Below are positions 1 through 5,412 of a stretch of DNA of 5,412 bases, piece by piece. Both the position numbers and the translations under genes were made by a program. The notes under the pieces are model-generated. The model ran no database searches. It saw only the letters and a program-made list of their open reading frames with translations, and was not told the origin of the DNA. The stretch is taken from contig JAGOCN010000143.1 of NCBI GenBank assembly GCA_017998735.1, forward strand, positions 1-5,412. Direction: 5' to 3'. The DNA is from Giesbergeria sp. GTDB lineage: Bacteria > Pseudomonadota > Gammaproteobacteria > Burkholderiales > Burkholderiaceae_C. Every line of letters begins with the position of its first letter. Position 1 is the stretch's first letter.

Positions 1-471
1 CCCCAGGGCTATGCCCGCCTGCGCGCCGAATGGACCGACCTGATGGAGCGCGAGCGCCCCGCCATGGTGGAAACCGTGCACTGGGCCGCGCGCAATGGTG
101 GCCGTTCTGAAAACGGCGACTACCTCTACGGCAAGAAGAGGCTGCGCGAGATCGACCGGCGCATCCGCTTTCTGACCAAGCGCCTGGAGGTGGCCTCCGT
201 GGTGGACCCCAGCGTGCACCAGGGGTCGGACCAGGTGTTCTTTGGCGCCACCATCACCTATGTCGATGACACCGGCGAAGAGCGCACCGTGAGGATTCTG
301 GGCACCGACGAGGCCGAAAGCACGCAGGGCGAAATCAGCTGGGTGTCGCCGGTGGCGCAGGCGCTGCTCAAGGCCCGGGTGGGTGACGAGGTGCCACTGT
401 TTACGCCGGCCGGCCAGCGCATGCTGGAAGTGCTGGAGGTGACCTACCCCGAAGCCGGCAGCCCCGTCTGA
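1..471 (+). CDS. greB: Transcription elongation factor GreB (5' end missing)
   Basis: GreB binds the RNA polymerase secondary channel and stimulates cleavage of backtracked RNA so that stalled complexes restart. The open frame runs from base 1 to a TGA at 469-471 and gives 156 residues. It already reads as GreB before the first internal ATG at 43 (PQGYARLRAEW, matching the start of the N-terminal coiled coil), so that ATG is not the start and the true start lies outside the window. Recognisable parts are the coiled-coil tip (RSENGDY, visible residues 35-41), the strongly GreB-like KKRLREIDRRIRFLTKRLE that follows, and the C-terminal FKBP-like domain (VFFGATITYVDD, then a GDEVPLFTPAG ending). 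E. coli GreB has 158 residues, so probably only the N-terminus is absent. Oddity: the Asp expected just before RSEN is Gly (codon 100-102), while the nearby Glu is kept. The gene converges on spoT with 78 bases between the stop codons. Confidence 0.95.
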   Translation, partial: PQGYARLRAEWTDLMERERPAMVETVHWAARNGGRSENGDYLYGKKRLREIDRRIRFLTKRLEVASVVDPSVHQGSDQVFFGATITYVDDTGEERTVRILGTDEAESTQGEISWVSPVAQALLKARVGDEVPLFTPAGQRMLEVLEVTYPEAGSPV

Positions 472-549
472 CCCTGGCCTGTGGCCCTGGGCGTTGGCCG
501 GGTGTCTGCCTGGGCTTGGGGTGTGAACAAGCTGGCCGGAGCCCGCAGG
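472..549. other. Convergent greB/spoT intergenic gap
   Basis: This short gap lies between the two converging stop codons. It is GC-rich and contains a small GGCC-TGT-GGCC inverted repeat just after greB and two copies of TGGCCGG. Neither is followed by a T-tract, so I see no convincing intrinsic terminator for greB or spoT here. No coding potential was recognised. Confidence 0.5.
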
Positions 550-2832
550 TCACGCCGGGCTGGACTGCGGCAGGGCGCGGCTGGCGCGCAGCACGGCCGG
601 CGTGTGGCGCAGGTTGCGCAGCGCTGCTTCCAGGTGCGCCTTGTCGCGCACGGCAACGACAAAGCGCAGGTCCACCGTGTCCAGCGCCACCTCGTCGTCC
701 ATGTCGATGTGGCTGATGTCGGCCTCCGACTGCGCCAGTTCGGAAGCCACCTTGGCCAATACGCCCTTGCCGTTGCTGACCGTGACCAGCACGCCGGTTT
801 CAAACGAGCGCGTGGGCTCTTCCGACCAGTCCACGGCAATGAAGCGCTCGCTGTCCTTGTGCTGCAGCTTTCGTGCCACCGAACATGCATCGGAATGCAC
901 CACCAGGCCTTCTCCCCGGCCCAGGTAGCCCAGGATGCCGTCGCCAGGAATGGGCCGGCAGCAGTGTGCATACTGGACGGAAGCGTTTTCGCTGCCATCG
1001 AGCGTGATCCCGCCCTGCGACACTGTTTCCTGGGCGGTGAAGCGTTCGCGGCTGAGCAGCAGGGCGTCGGGTTTGTGGCCGTGTTCGGCCATCAGCGCCA
1101 CCAGGCGCTTGGCAACGATGCTGGCAATGCGCTTGCCCAGCCCGATGTCGGTCATCAATTCGCTGCGCGTGCGGCTGCCGGTGAAGCGCAAGACCTTGTC
1201 CCACAGCGGCTGCATGTCCTCGCTGCCCAGCGGCATCTGGTGGATGCCTTCGGCGCGCAGTGCCTGCGTCAGCAGTTTTTCGCCCAGCCCTTCGGATTCG
1301 GAATGCGCCAGCGTCTTGAGGTAGTGGCGGATCTTCGAGCGCGCCCGGCCGGTGCGCACGAAGGCCAGCCAGGCGGGGTTGGGCGAAGAGTGCGGCGTGG
1401 TCATGATCTCCACCACGTCGCCGTTTTTCAGTTCGGTGCGCAGCGGCACCTGTTCGCTGTTGATCTTGGCGGCGGCCGTGTGGTCGCCCACGTTGCTGTG
1501 GATGGCATAGGAAAAGTCGACCACTGTGGCGCCGCGCGGCAGCGACAGGATCTGGCCCTTGGGCGTGAACACGTACACCGCGTCCGGAAACAGGTCCACC
1601 TTGACGTGGTCCCAGAACTCTGCGGCGTCGCGCGTTTCATTCTGGATGTCCAGCAGCGACTGCAGCCACTTGGTGCCCAGCCGCTCGGCGTTGTCGCTTT
1701 CGTGGTCCTGCGCCTTGTAAAGCCAGTGCGCTGCCACGCCAGCTTCGGCAATGACGTGCATTTCCTCGGTGCGCATCTGGAACTCGATGTTCACGCCCGA
1801 CGGTCCCACCAGCGTGGTGTGCAGCGACTGGTAGCCATTGATCTTGGGCAGCGCAATGTAGTCCTTGAACTTGCCGGGCACAGGCTGGTACATCTGGTGC
1901 AGCACCCCCATGGCGGTGTAGCAGTCGGTGACCGAGGCCACGATGACACGAAAACCGTACAGGTCCGTCACCCGCGCAAAGCTCAGCCGCTTGCTCGCCA
2001 TCTTCTGGTAGATGGCATACAGCGTCTTTTCGCGCCCTGCCAGGCGCGCTGCCATGTTCAGGCGGGCAAACACCGTGTCCACATCGGACTGCACCTTGTG
2101 CACCAGGTCGCGCCGGCGGCTGCGCGACTTGCTGACCGCCTTGTGCAGGGTTTCGTAGCGCCAGGGGTGCAGGTGGCGAAACGACAGGTCCTGCAGTTCG
2201 CGGTAGGTCTGGTTGAGCCCCAGGCGGTGCGCGATCGGCGCGTAGATTTCAATGGTTTCCGACGCAATGCGTCCCCACTTGCTGCGCGGCATGTCGGACA
2301 TGGTGCGCATGTTGTGCGTGCGGTCGGCCAGTTTGACCAGAATGACGCGCACATCGCGTGCCATGGCCAGCAGCATCTTGCGAAACGACTCGGCCTGGTT
2401 TTCCTCGCGCGTGTCGAACTGCAGCTTGTCAAGCTTGGTCAGGCCATCGACCAGTTCGGCCACCGGCGCGCCAAAGCGTTCCACCAGGTCGGCCTTGGTC
2501 ACGCCGCAGTCTTCCATGGCGTCGTGCAGCAGGGCGGCCATCAGCGCCTGGGCGTCAAGCTTCCAGGTGGCGCACTGGGCGGCCACGGCAATCGGGTGCG
2601 TGATGTAGGGCTCGCCGCTGTTGCGCATCTGGCCCAGGTGGGCCGTGTCGGCATAGCGGTAGGCCTGGCGCACCAGCTCGATGCTGGCGGGGTCCAGGTA
2701 GTCCAGTTTTTCCATCAGGGCGGCAAAACTGGCGGCTGCCGCGTTGGCCGCCGCCGCTGCGGGGCTGACGGAAGAAGGCACTTCGCCGCCTTCCATGGAA
2801 GAGGAGTTGGAGGAGTTCAATACCACATGCAT
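550..2832 (-). CDS. spoT: Bifunctional (p)ppGpp synthetase/hydrolase SpoT
   Basis: This RelA/SpoT-family enzyme makes (p)ppGpp from ATP plus GDP/GTP and hydrolyses it back, setting the stringent response. The 760-residue product has the full long-RSH layout. The HD hydrolase domain (about 55-200) keeps H79, H103-D104, E107-D108, and D170/N174 within ADRTHNM, so hydrolase activity is expected. The synthetase domain (about 255-375) has YGFRVIV, KFKDYIA (321-327) and NGYQSLHT (332-339). The basic KFKD resembles the RxKD of bifunctional enzymes, not the acidic ExDD of RelA. A TGS domain follows (about 419-480), then a conserved-Cys region (C624, C625, C650) and a C-terminal ACT domain (about 677-745). 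Residues 13-38 are a Ser/Ala/Pro-rich, probably disordered leader. Location beside rpoZ and gmk supports spoT over relA. The ATG at 2832 has GAGGA only one base upstream, so the GTG at codon 3 (2826), seven bases from GAGGA, is an alternative start. Confidence 0.97.
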   Translation of the reverse strand: MHVVLNSSNSSSMEGGEVPSSVSPAAAAANAAAASFAALMEKLDYLDPASIELVRQAYRYADTAHLGQMRNSGEPYITHPIAVAAQCATWKLDAQALMAALLHDAMEDCGVTKADLVERFGAPVAELVDGLTKLDKLQFDTREENQAESFRKMLLAMARDVRVILVKLADRTHNMRTMSDMPRSKWGRIASETIEIYAPIAHRLGLNQTYRELQDLSFRHLHPWRYETLHKAVSKSRSRRRDLVHKVQSDVDTVFARLNMAARLAGREKTLYAIYQKMASKRLSFARVTDLYGFRVIVASVTDCYTAMGVLHQMYQPVPGKFKDYIALPKINGYQSLHTTLVGPSGVNIEFQMRTEEMHVIAEAGVAAHWLYKAQDHESDNAERLGTKWLQSLLDIQNETRDAAEFWDHVKVDLFPDAVYVFTPKGQILSLPRGATVVDFSYAIHSNVGDHTAAAKINSEQVPLRTELKNGDVVEIMTTPHSSPNPAWLAFVRTGRARSKIRHYLKTLAHSESEGLGEKLLTQALRAEGIHQMPLGSEDMQPLWDKVLRFTGSRTRSELMTDIGLGKRIASIVAKRLVALMAEHGHKPDALLLSRERFTAQETVSQGGITLDGSENASVQYAHCCRPIPGDGILGYLGRGEGLVVHSDACSVARKLQHKDSERFIAVDWSEEPTRSFETGVLVTVSNGKGVLAKVASELAQSEADISHIDMDDEVALDTVDLRFVVAVRDKAHLEAALRNLRHTPAVLRASRALPQSSPA

Positions 2833-2833
2833 G

Positions 2834-2838
2834 TCCTC
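2834..2838 (-). promoter_or_regulatory. Shine-Dalgarno of spoT (GAGGA)
   Basis: On the minus strand GAGGA is followed by one base and then the ATG of the longest spoT frame, which is unusually close. The same GAGGA stands seven bases before an in-frame GTG (codon 3, 2826-2824), which would be ordinary spacing. It also stands five bases before an out-of-frame ATG at 2828 that opens only ATG-TGG-TAT-TGA. The site therefore bears directly on which start is used. Confidence 0.55.
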
Positions 2839-2855
2839 AATGTACCGCGCTGCGG

Positions 2856-2869
2856 CTGAGCAGGCTCAG
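2856..2869. repeat. Short palindrome between terminator and spoT
   Basis: CTGAGC and GCTCAG flank a two-base centre (AG), giving 6+6 bases of dyad symmetry. It sits in the spoT leader, between the rpoZ terminator and the spoT ribosome binding site. As RNA it could only form a five-pair stem with a four-base loop. As DNA it could be a binding site. I do not recognise it as a known operator, and chance is possible. Confidence 0.4.
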
Positions 2870-2874
2870 GGCAT

Positions 2875-2904
2875 AAAAAAAGCACCATATCATGGTGCCT
2901 TTTT
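2875..2904 (-). terminator. Rho-independent terminator after rpoZ
   Basis: Read on the minus strand, a seven-pair perfect stem (GCACCAT / ATGGTGC, 2898-2892 and 2888-2882) with a three-base loop is followed at once by seven T residues (2881-2875). An A-run precedes it (2904-2900), which could extend the pairing past one mismatch. It starts about 31 bases after the rpoZ stop codon and ends 42 bases before the spoT ATG, so it should end or attenuate yicC-gmk-rpoZ transcripts ahead of spoT. In the plus direction the T-tract is shorter (five, after a C) and no plus-strand gene precedes it closely, so the minus orientation is the likely functional one. Confidence 0.85.
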
Positions 2905-2929
2905 GTACCGCTGTGAACAGAAAGACCGT

Positions 2930-3133
2930 TCAGCCTGGCACTTTCTTGAGCATTTCAATGCCGACCTTGCCGGCGGCAATTTCGCGCAGCGCCGTCACGC
3001 CCGGCTTGTTGCGGCTCTCGATGCGCGGCGTGTGCCCCTGGCTGAGCATGCGCGCCCGGTAGGTGGCTGCCAGCACCAGCTGGAAACGGTTGGGGATCTG
3101 CTCAAGGCAGTCTTCGACGGTGATGCGGGCCAT
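2930..3133 (-). CDS. rpoZ: RNA polymerase omega subunit
   Basis: Omega binds the C-terminal part of beta-prime, aids polymerase assembly and, in E. coli, contributes its N-terminal residues to ppGpp site 1. The 67-residue product opens [17 protein letters not shown], close to the E. coli MARVTVQDAVEKIGNRF, so the Ala-Arg-x-Thr end that touches ppGpp is kept. It also has [12 protein letters not shown] and the [11 protein letters not shown] segment. It lacks the longer acidic C-terminal tail of the 91-residue E. coli protein; such short omegas are, as I recall, usual in Burkholderiales, so I do not call it truncated. GGAG at 3146-3143 lies nine bases before the ATG. The gene follows gmk by 20 bases and is closed by a terminator, suggesting it is the last gene of a yicC-gmk-rpoZ transcript. 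Confidence 0.96.
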   Translation of the reverse strand: MARITVEDCLEQIPNRFQLVLAATYRARMLSQGHTPRIESRNKPGVTALREIAAGKVGIEMLKKVPG

Positions 3134-3142
3134 GGGGGAGTA

Positions 3143-3146
3143 CTCC
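3143..3146 (-). promoter_or_regulatory. Shine-Dalgarno of rpoZ (GGAG)
   Basis: On the minus strand GGAG, within CCGGAG, lies nine bases upstream of the rpoZ ATG in the 20-base gap after the gmk stop codon. It is the clearest ribosome binding site in the block and supports the start at 3133. Confidence 0.6.
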
Positions 3147-3153
3147 GGAAGCT

Positions 3154-3774
3154 TCAGGGGATGTTGAGTGATTCAAAAGTGGATGCGCGGGCACGGCGCT
3201 GGGCAGCATATTTGAGCCGCTGGGCGTGCGCAATGGCCTTGAGGTCGAAAAGCGCACGTTCAAATAACTCGTTGATTATAACGAAGTCGAATTTTTGAGC
3301 CTGCGCCATCTCTTCGGCAGCGTTTGTCAGACGCACCTCGATCACCTCGGGCGTGTCCTCGCCGCGCCGCTCCAGGCGCGAGCGCAGCTCTTCCCAGCTC
3401 GGCGGCAGGATGAAGACCAGCACGGCATTGGCAAAAGTCTTGCGGATCTGCAGTGCACCCTGAAAATCGATTTCCAGAATCACGTCGCTGCCCTGCGCAA
3501 TGCGCTCTTCAATGGCTTTTTTGGAGGTGCCGTAGCGCTGCCCGTGCACATGCGCCCACTCGACAAACGCATTTGACGCCACCATGGCGTCAAATTCCGA
3601 CTCGGAGGCAAAGAAGTAATCGCGGCCGTGCTTTTCCTGTCCGCGCGGCGCGCGCGTGGTGTGCGAGACCGACAGGTAGATGTGCGAGTCCAGCTCCAGA
3701 AGGGCCTTGACCAGACTGGACTTGCCCGTGCCGCTGGGCGCAGCGACTACATAAAGATTTCCAGGGTAATCCAT
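3154..3774 (-). CDS. gmk: Guanylate kinase
   Basis: Guanylate kinase transfers phosphate from ATP to GMP, giving GDP for GTP, dGTP and (p)ppGpp synthesis in the cytoplasm. The 206-residue product has the usual length (E. coli 207). Visible motifs are the P-loop APSGTGKSS (12-20), the GMP-binding [10 protein letters not shown] (35-44), GRDYFF (50-55), YGTS (81-84), the EIDFQGA segment (101-107), FILPPS (121-126) and the lid RLERRGEDT (133-141). Nothing essential appears missing. The start at 3774 places the P-loop at the normal distance from the N-terminus, although no good Shine-Dalgarno precedes it, so translation may depend partly on yicC, whose stop codon lies 36 bases upstream. It shares orientation and tight spacing with yicC and rpoZ, indicating one operon. 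Confidence 0.97.
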   Translation of the reverse strand: MDYPGNLYVVAAPSGTGKSSLVKALLELDSHIYLSVSHTTRAPRGQEKHGRDYFFASESEFDAMVASNAFVEWAHVHGQRYGTSKKAIEERIAQGSDVILEIDFQGALQIRKTFANAVLVFILPPSWEELRSRLERRGEDTPEVIEVRLTNAAEEMAQAQKFDFVIINELFERALFDLKAIAHAQRLKYAAQRRARASTFESLNIP

Positions 3775-3810
3775 GAAGGGTGTGCGCTGTTTGCTGTGAA
3801 ATTGACAGTG

Positions 3811-4728
3811 TCATTCTATGTTTTGCACCTGCTCGCGCATCTGCTCGATCAGCACCTTCATGTCCACGCTGATGCGGGTCAGCTCCAGCGCGGCCGATTT
3901 CGAGCCCAGGGTGTTGGCCTCGCGGTGCAGCTCCTGGATCAGGAAGTCGAGGCGCTTGCCCACCTCGCCACCCTTCTTGAGCAGCCGCTCGATCTCGTCA
4001 AGGTGCGACTGCAGGCGCGTGACTTCCTCGGCCACGTCGATGCGGATGGCGAAGGCGGTGGCCTCGGACAGGGCGCGGTCGCGCGCCGCTTCCGGCGCCA
4101 CGCTGCCCTCGGCCAGGCCCATGGCTTCCTTCCAGCGCTCCATGAAGCGCTGGCGCTGCTGCTCGACCAGCTTGGGCACCAGCGGCACTGCCTGCTGCGT
4201 CAGCGTGCGCAGCTGCTGCACGCGCTCTTGCAGCATGGTGGCCAGGCGCGTGCCTTCCTGTTTGCGGGCGGCCAGCAGCGCCTGCAGTGCCTCTTCGGCC
4301 AGGCCGGGCGCAATGGCGGCCCAGTCGTCCTGGGTACCGGTGTGGGTGCTGCCCAGGCGCAGCACTTCTGCCACCGTCAGGGGCGCTGCAGCCGGCAGCC
4401 ACGAGCGCACGGTTTCCTGCAGCGCATCGAGCCGCTGCAGCAGGCGCGGCGAGAGGTCGGGCAGGGCGCCGGCGTCCAGGCTTTCAATGGAGGCGCGCAC
4501 TTCCACCTTGCCGCGCTTGATCTGGCGCGTGACCAGCGCACGCAGCGCTGGCTCCAGTGCGCGCAGCTCGTCGGGCAGGCGGAACGACAGGTCCAGAAAG
4601 CGGCTGTTGACAGAGCGGATTTCAAGTCCCAGCCGGCGGGTGGGGGGCGCTGCGGACTCGGTCGCGGTGCTTTGGGAAGCCGCCCCGTGCTGGGCGCTGG
4701 CGTATCCGGTCATGCTGTAGACTGCCAT
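3811..4728 (-). CDS. yicC: YicC family protein (putative endoribonuclease)
   Basis: YicC/YloC proteins are described as endoribonucleases; E. coli YicC has been linked to decay of the small RNA RyhB. The 305-residue product starts MAVYSMTGYAS, the family's N-terminal signature (E. coli: MIRSMTAYA), continues with LEIRSVNSRFLDL (35-47) and RGKVEVR, has a coiled-coil-like middle, and ends with the highly conserved C-terminal domain (FLIQELHREANTLGSK at 262-277, then RISVDMKVLIEQMREQVQNIE). About 15 Ser/Ala/Thr/Pro-rich residues (16-31) sit between the two N-terminal motifs and make it longer than the 287-residue E. coli protein. The frame stays open upstream to an ATG at 4845, but that extension is family-unlike and would overlap the divergent kinase gene, so the ATG at 4728 is chosen. 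No clear Shine-Dalgarno is present. An ATG at 4713 is a less likely start. Confidence 0.93.
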   Translation of the reverse strand: MAVYSMTGYASAQHGAASQSTATESAAPPTRRLGLEIRSVNSRFLDLSFRLPDELRALEPALRALVTRQIKRGKVEVRASIESLDAGALPDLSPRLLQRLDALQETVRSWLPAAAPLTVAEVLRLGSTHTGTQDDWAAIAPGLAEEALQALLAARKQEGTRLATMLQERVQQLRTLTQQAVPLVPKLVEQQRQRFMERWKEAMGLAEGSVAPEAARDRALSEATAFAIRIDVAEEVTRLQSHLDEIERLLKKGGEVGKRLDFLIQELHREANTLGSKSAALELTRISVDMKVLIEQMREQVQNIE

Positions 4729-4801
4729 TGGACTTTGGTGGTTGCTTGCAAACGGGCGATTATCCGGGTTCTGGTAGGCCCCCGAGTTCTCTGCACAAAA
4801 T
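4729..4801. promoter_or_regulatory. Divergent promoter region, yicC / kinase
   Basis: This 73-base gap separates the two divergent genes and should hold the promoter of the yicC-gmk-rpoZ operon and perhaps that of the kinase. On the minus strand GATAAT (4764-4759) resembles a -10 box about 30 bases before the yicC ATG, but I see no good -35 at standard spacing. On the plus strand TTGCTT/TTGCAA (4742-4751) resembles a -35, yet no matching -10 follows. Neither start codon has a strong Shine-Dalgarno. The region call rests on gene orientation; the boxes themselves are weak. Confidence 0.4.
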
Positions 4802-5412
4802 ATGTCCAAAACCAAGCCGGCGCCTCTGCCGCCAGACACTGCCATCGGTGGTTACCGCGTCATCCGCAGGGTCTCGTCCGGAGGCTTTGGCGTGGTCTAT
4901 CTGGCAGTGGACGCCGCCGACCAGCAGGTGGCCATCAAGGAATACCTGCCCTCGTCGCTGGTCACCCGCGCTGCCGGTGAACTGCTGCCGCATGTGCCGT
5001 CCGACAAGCTCTCGCTGTACCGCCTGGGGCTGAAAAGCTTTTTTGAAGAAGGCCGCGCGCTGGCGCAGATCTCGCATGCCTCGGTGGTCAGCGTGCTGAA
5101 CTTCTTTCGCGAGAACGAGACCGTCTACATGGTGATGAACTACCTGGAGGGTGCCACCCTGCAGGACTTTATCGTCACCGCCCGCGACCAGAAAAGCGCC
5201 AAGGTGTTTCGCGAGTCCACCATCCGCAGTCTGTTCGACGAGGTGCTGCGCGGCATGCGCATCGTGCACCAGCACAAGATGCTGCACCTGGACATCAAGC
5301 CGGCCAACATCTTCATCACCGACGACAACAAGGCCGTGATGATCGACTTTGGCGCGGCGCGCGAGGTGCTGTCCAAGGAAGGCAACTTCATCCGCCCGAT
5401 GTACACGCCCGG
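4802..5412 (+). CDS. Hanks-type Ser/Thr protein kinase (3' end missing)
   Basis: This is the N-terminal part of a eukaryotic-like protein kinase expected to phosphorylate Ser/Thr on an unknown partner. The 203 complete codons contain the glycine loop SSGGFGVVY (25-33), the ATP-anchoring Lys in VAIKEY (K46), a probable helix-C Glu (E82 or E83 in FFEEGRAL), the hinge region MVMNYLEG (110-117), the catalytic loop HLDIKPANI (162-170; D164, K166, N169), and the metal-binding DFG (182-184). All core residues are present, but Leu replaces the Arg of HRD, so this is a non-RD kinase. The window ends in the activation segment (MYTPG), so any C-terminal membrane or sensor domain is unseen. The ATG at 4802 is the first after an in-frame TAG at 4775-4777 and puts the glycine loop near residue 25. 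No Shine-Dalgarno is evident. It is divergent from yicC; a link to that operon is unproven. Confidence 0.93.
   Translation, partial: MSKTKPAPLPPDTAIGGYRVIRRVSSGGFGVVYLAVDAADQQVAIKEYLPSSLVTRAAGELLPHVPSDKLSLYRLGLKSFFEEGRALAQISHASVVSVLNFFRENETVYMVMNYLEGATLQDFIVTARDQKSAKVFRESTIRSLFDEVLRGMRIVHQHKMLHLDIKPANIFITDDNKAVMIDFGAAREVLSKEGNFIRPMYTP

Noticed and set aside
43..471. greB starting at the internal ATG at 43
   Set aside because: The residues encoded before it (PQGYARLRAEW) already match the GreB coiled coil, so the gene continues beyond the left edge.
477..487. GGCC-TGT-GGCC inverted repeat after greB as a terminator
   Set aside because: The stem is only four pairs and no T-tract follows.
481..2859. 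A 792-codon open frame on the plus strand opposite spoT
   Set aside because: It is exactly antisense to the well-supported spoT, is rich in His, Gln, Val and Arg with no recognisable domain, and is what GC-rich codon use produces on the opposite strand.
2875..2904. The hairpin as a terminator for plus-strand transcription
   Set aside because: The T-tract in that direction is shorter and begins after a C, and no plus-strand gene ends nearby; it fits rpoZ on the minus strand much better.
4729..4845. N-terminal extension of yicC to the ATG at 4845
   Set aside because: The 39 extra residues match nothing in the family, whose proteins begin close to SMTGYA, and the extension would overlap the start of the divergent kinase gene.
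3628..4980. A 450-codon plus-strand open frame opposite gmk and yicC
   Set aside because: It spans parts of two real minus-strand genes and the divergent promoter region and has no family resemblance, so it is a shadow frame.
4760..5287. A 175-codon minus-strand frame opposite the kinase
   Set aside because: The plus-strand kinase frame has clear catalytic motifs across the same bases; the antisense product is His/Gln/Val-rich without motifs.

Overview
The window is GC-rich chromosomal DNA, most likely from a betaproteobacterium of the order Burkholderiales, probably family Comamonadaceae (Acidovorax-like). The pointers are the gene order greB / spoT-rpoZ-gmk-yicC / Ser-Thr kinase, the short 67-residue omega subunit, and protein wording recalled from that family (for example the starts of Gmk and YicC and the middle of GreB). 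The genus is an inference; no database was searched.

Layout, left to right. The 3' part of greB (+) enters from the left edge and ends at 471. It converges on spoT (-), which ends at 550. Reading leftward on the minus strand, the main block is yicC (4728-3811), gmk (3774-3154), rpoZ (3133-2930), an intrinsic terminator (about 2904-2875), then spoT (2832-550). Divergent from yicC, across a 73-base gap, a Hanks-type protein kinase gene (+) starts at 4802 and runs off the right edge.

How the genes fit together. spoT encodes a bifunctional (p)ppGpp synthetase/hydrolase with both active sites apparently intact. rpoZ encodes the RNA polymerase subunit whose N-terminus lines one ppGpp site in E. 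coli. gmk makes GDP, a precursor of both GTP and (p)ppGpp. yicC encodes an RNase-family protein, and greB a polymerase secondary-channel factor. The block therefore joins guanine nucleotide supply, alarmone metabolism, polymerase and RNA turnover. This is mostly a conserved housekeeping locus, and I found no mobile element, CRISPR array, tRNA or rRNA.

Points worth a second look: a Gly at the position of GreB's near-invariant coiled-coil-tip Asp; the terminator that separates spoT from rpoZ, with no clear spoT promoter after it; the ambiguous spoT start; and the non-RD catalytic loop of the kinase.
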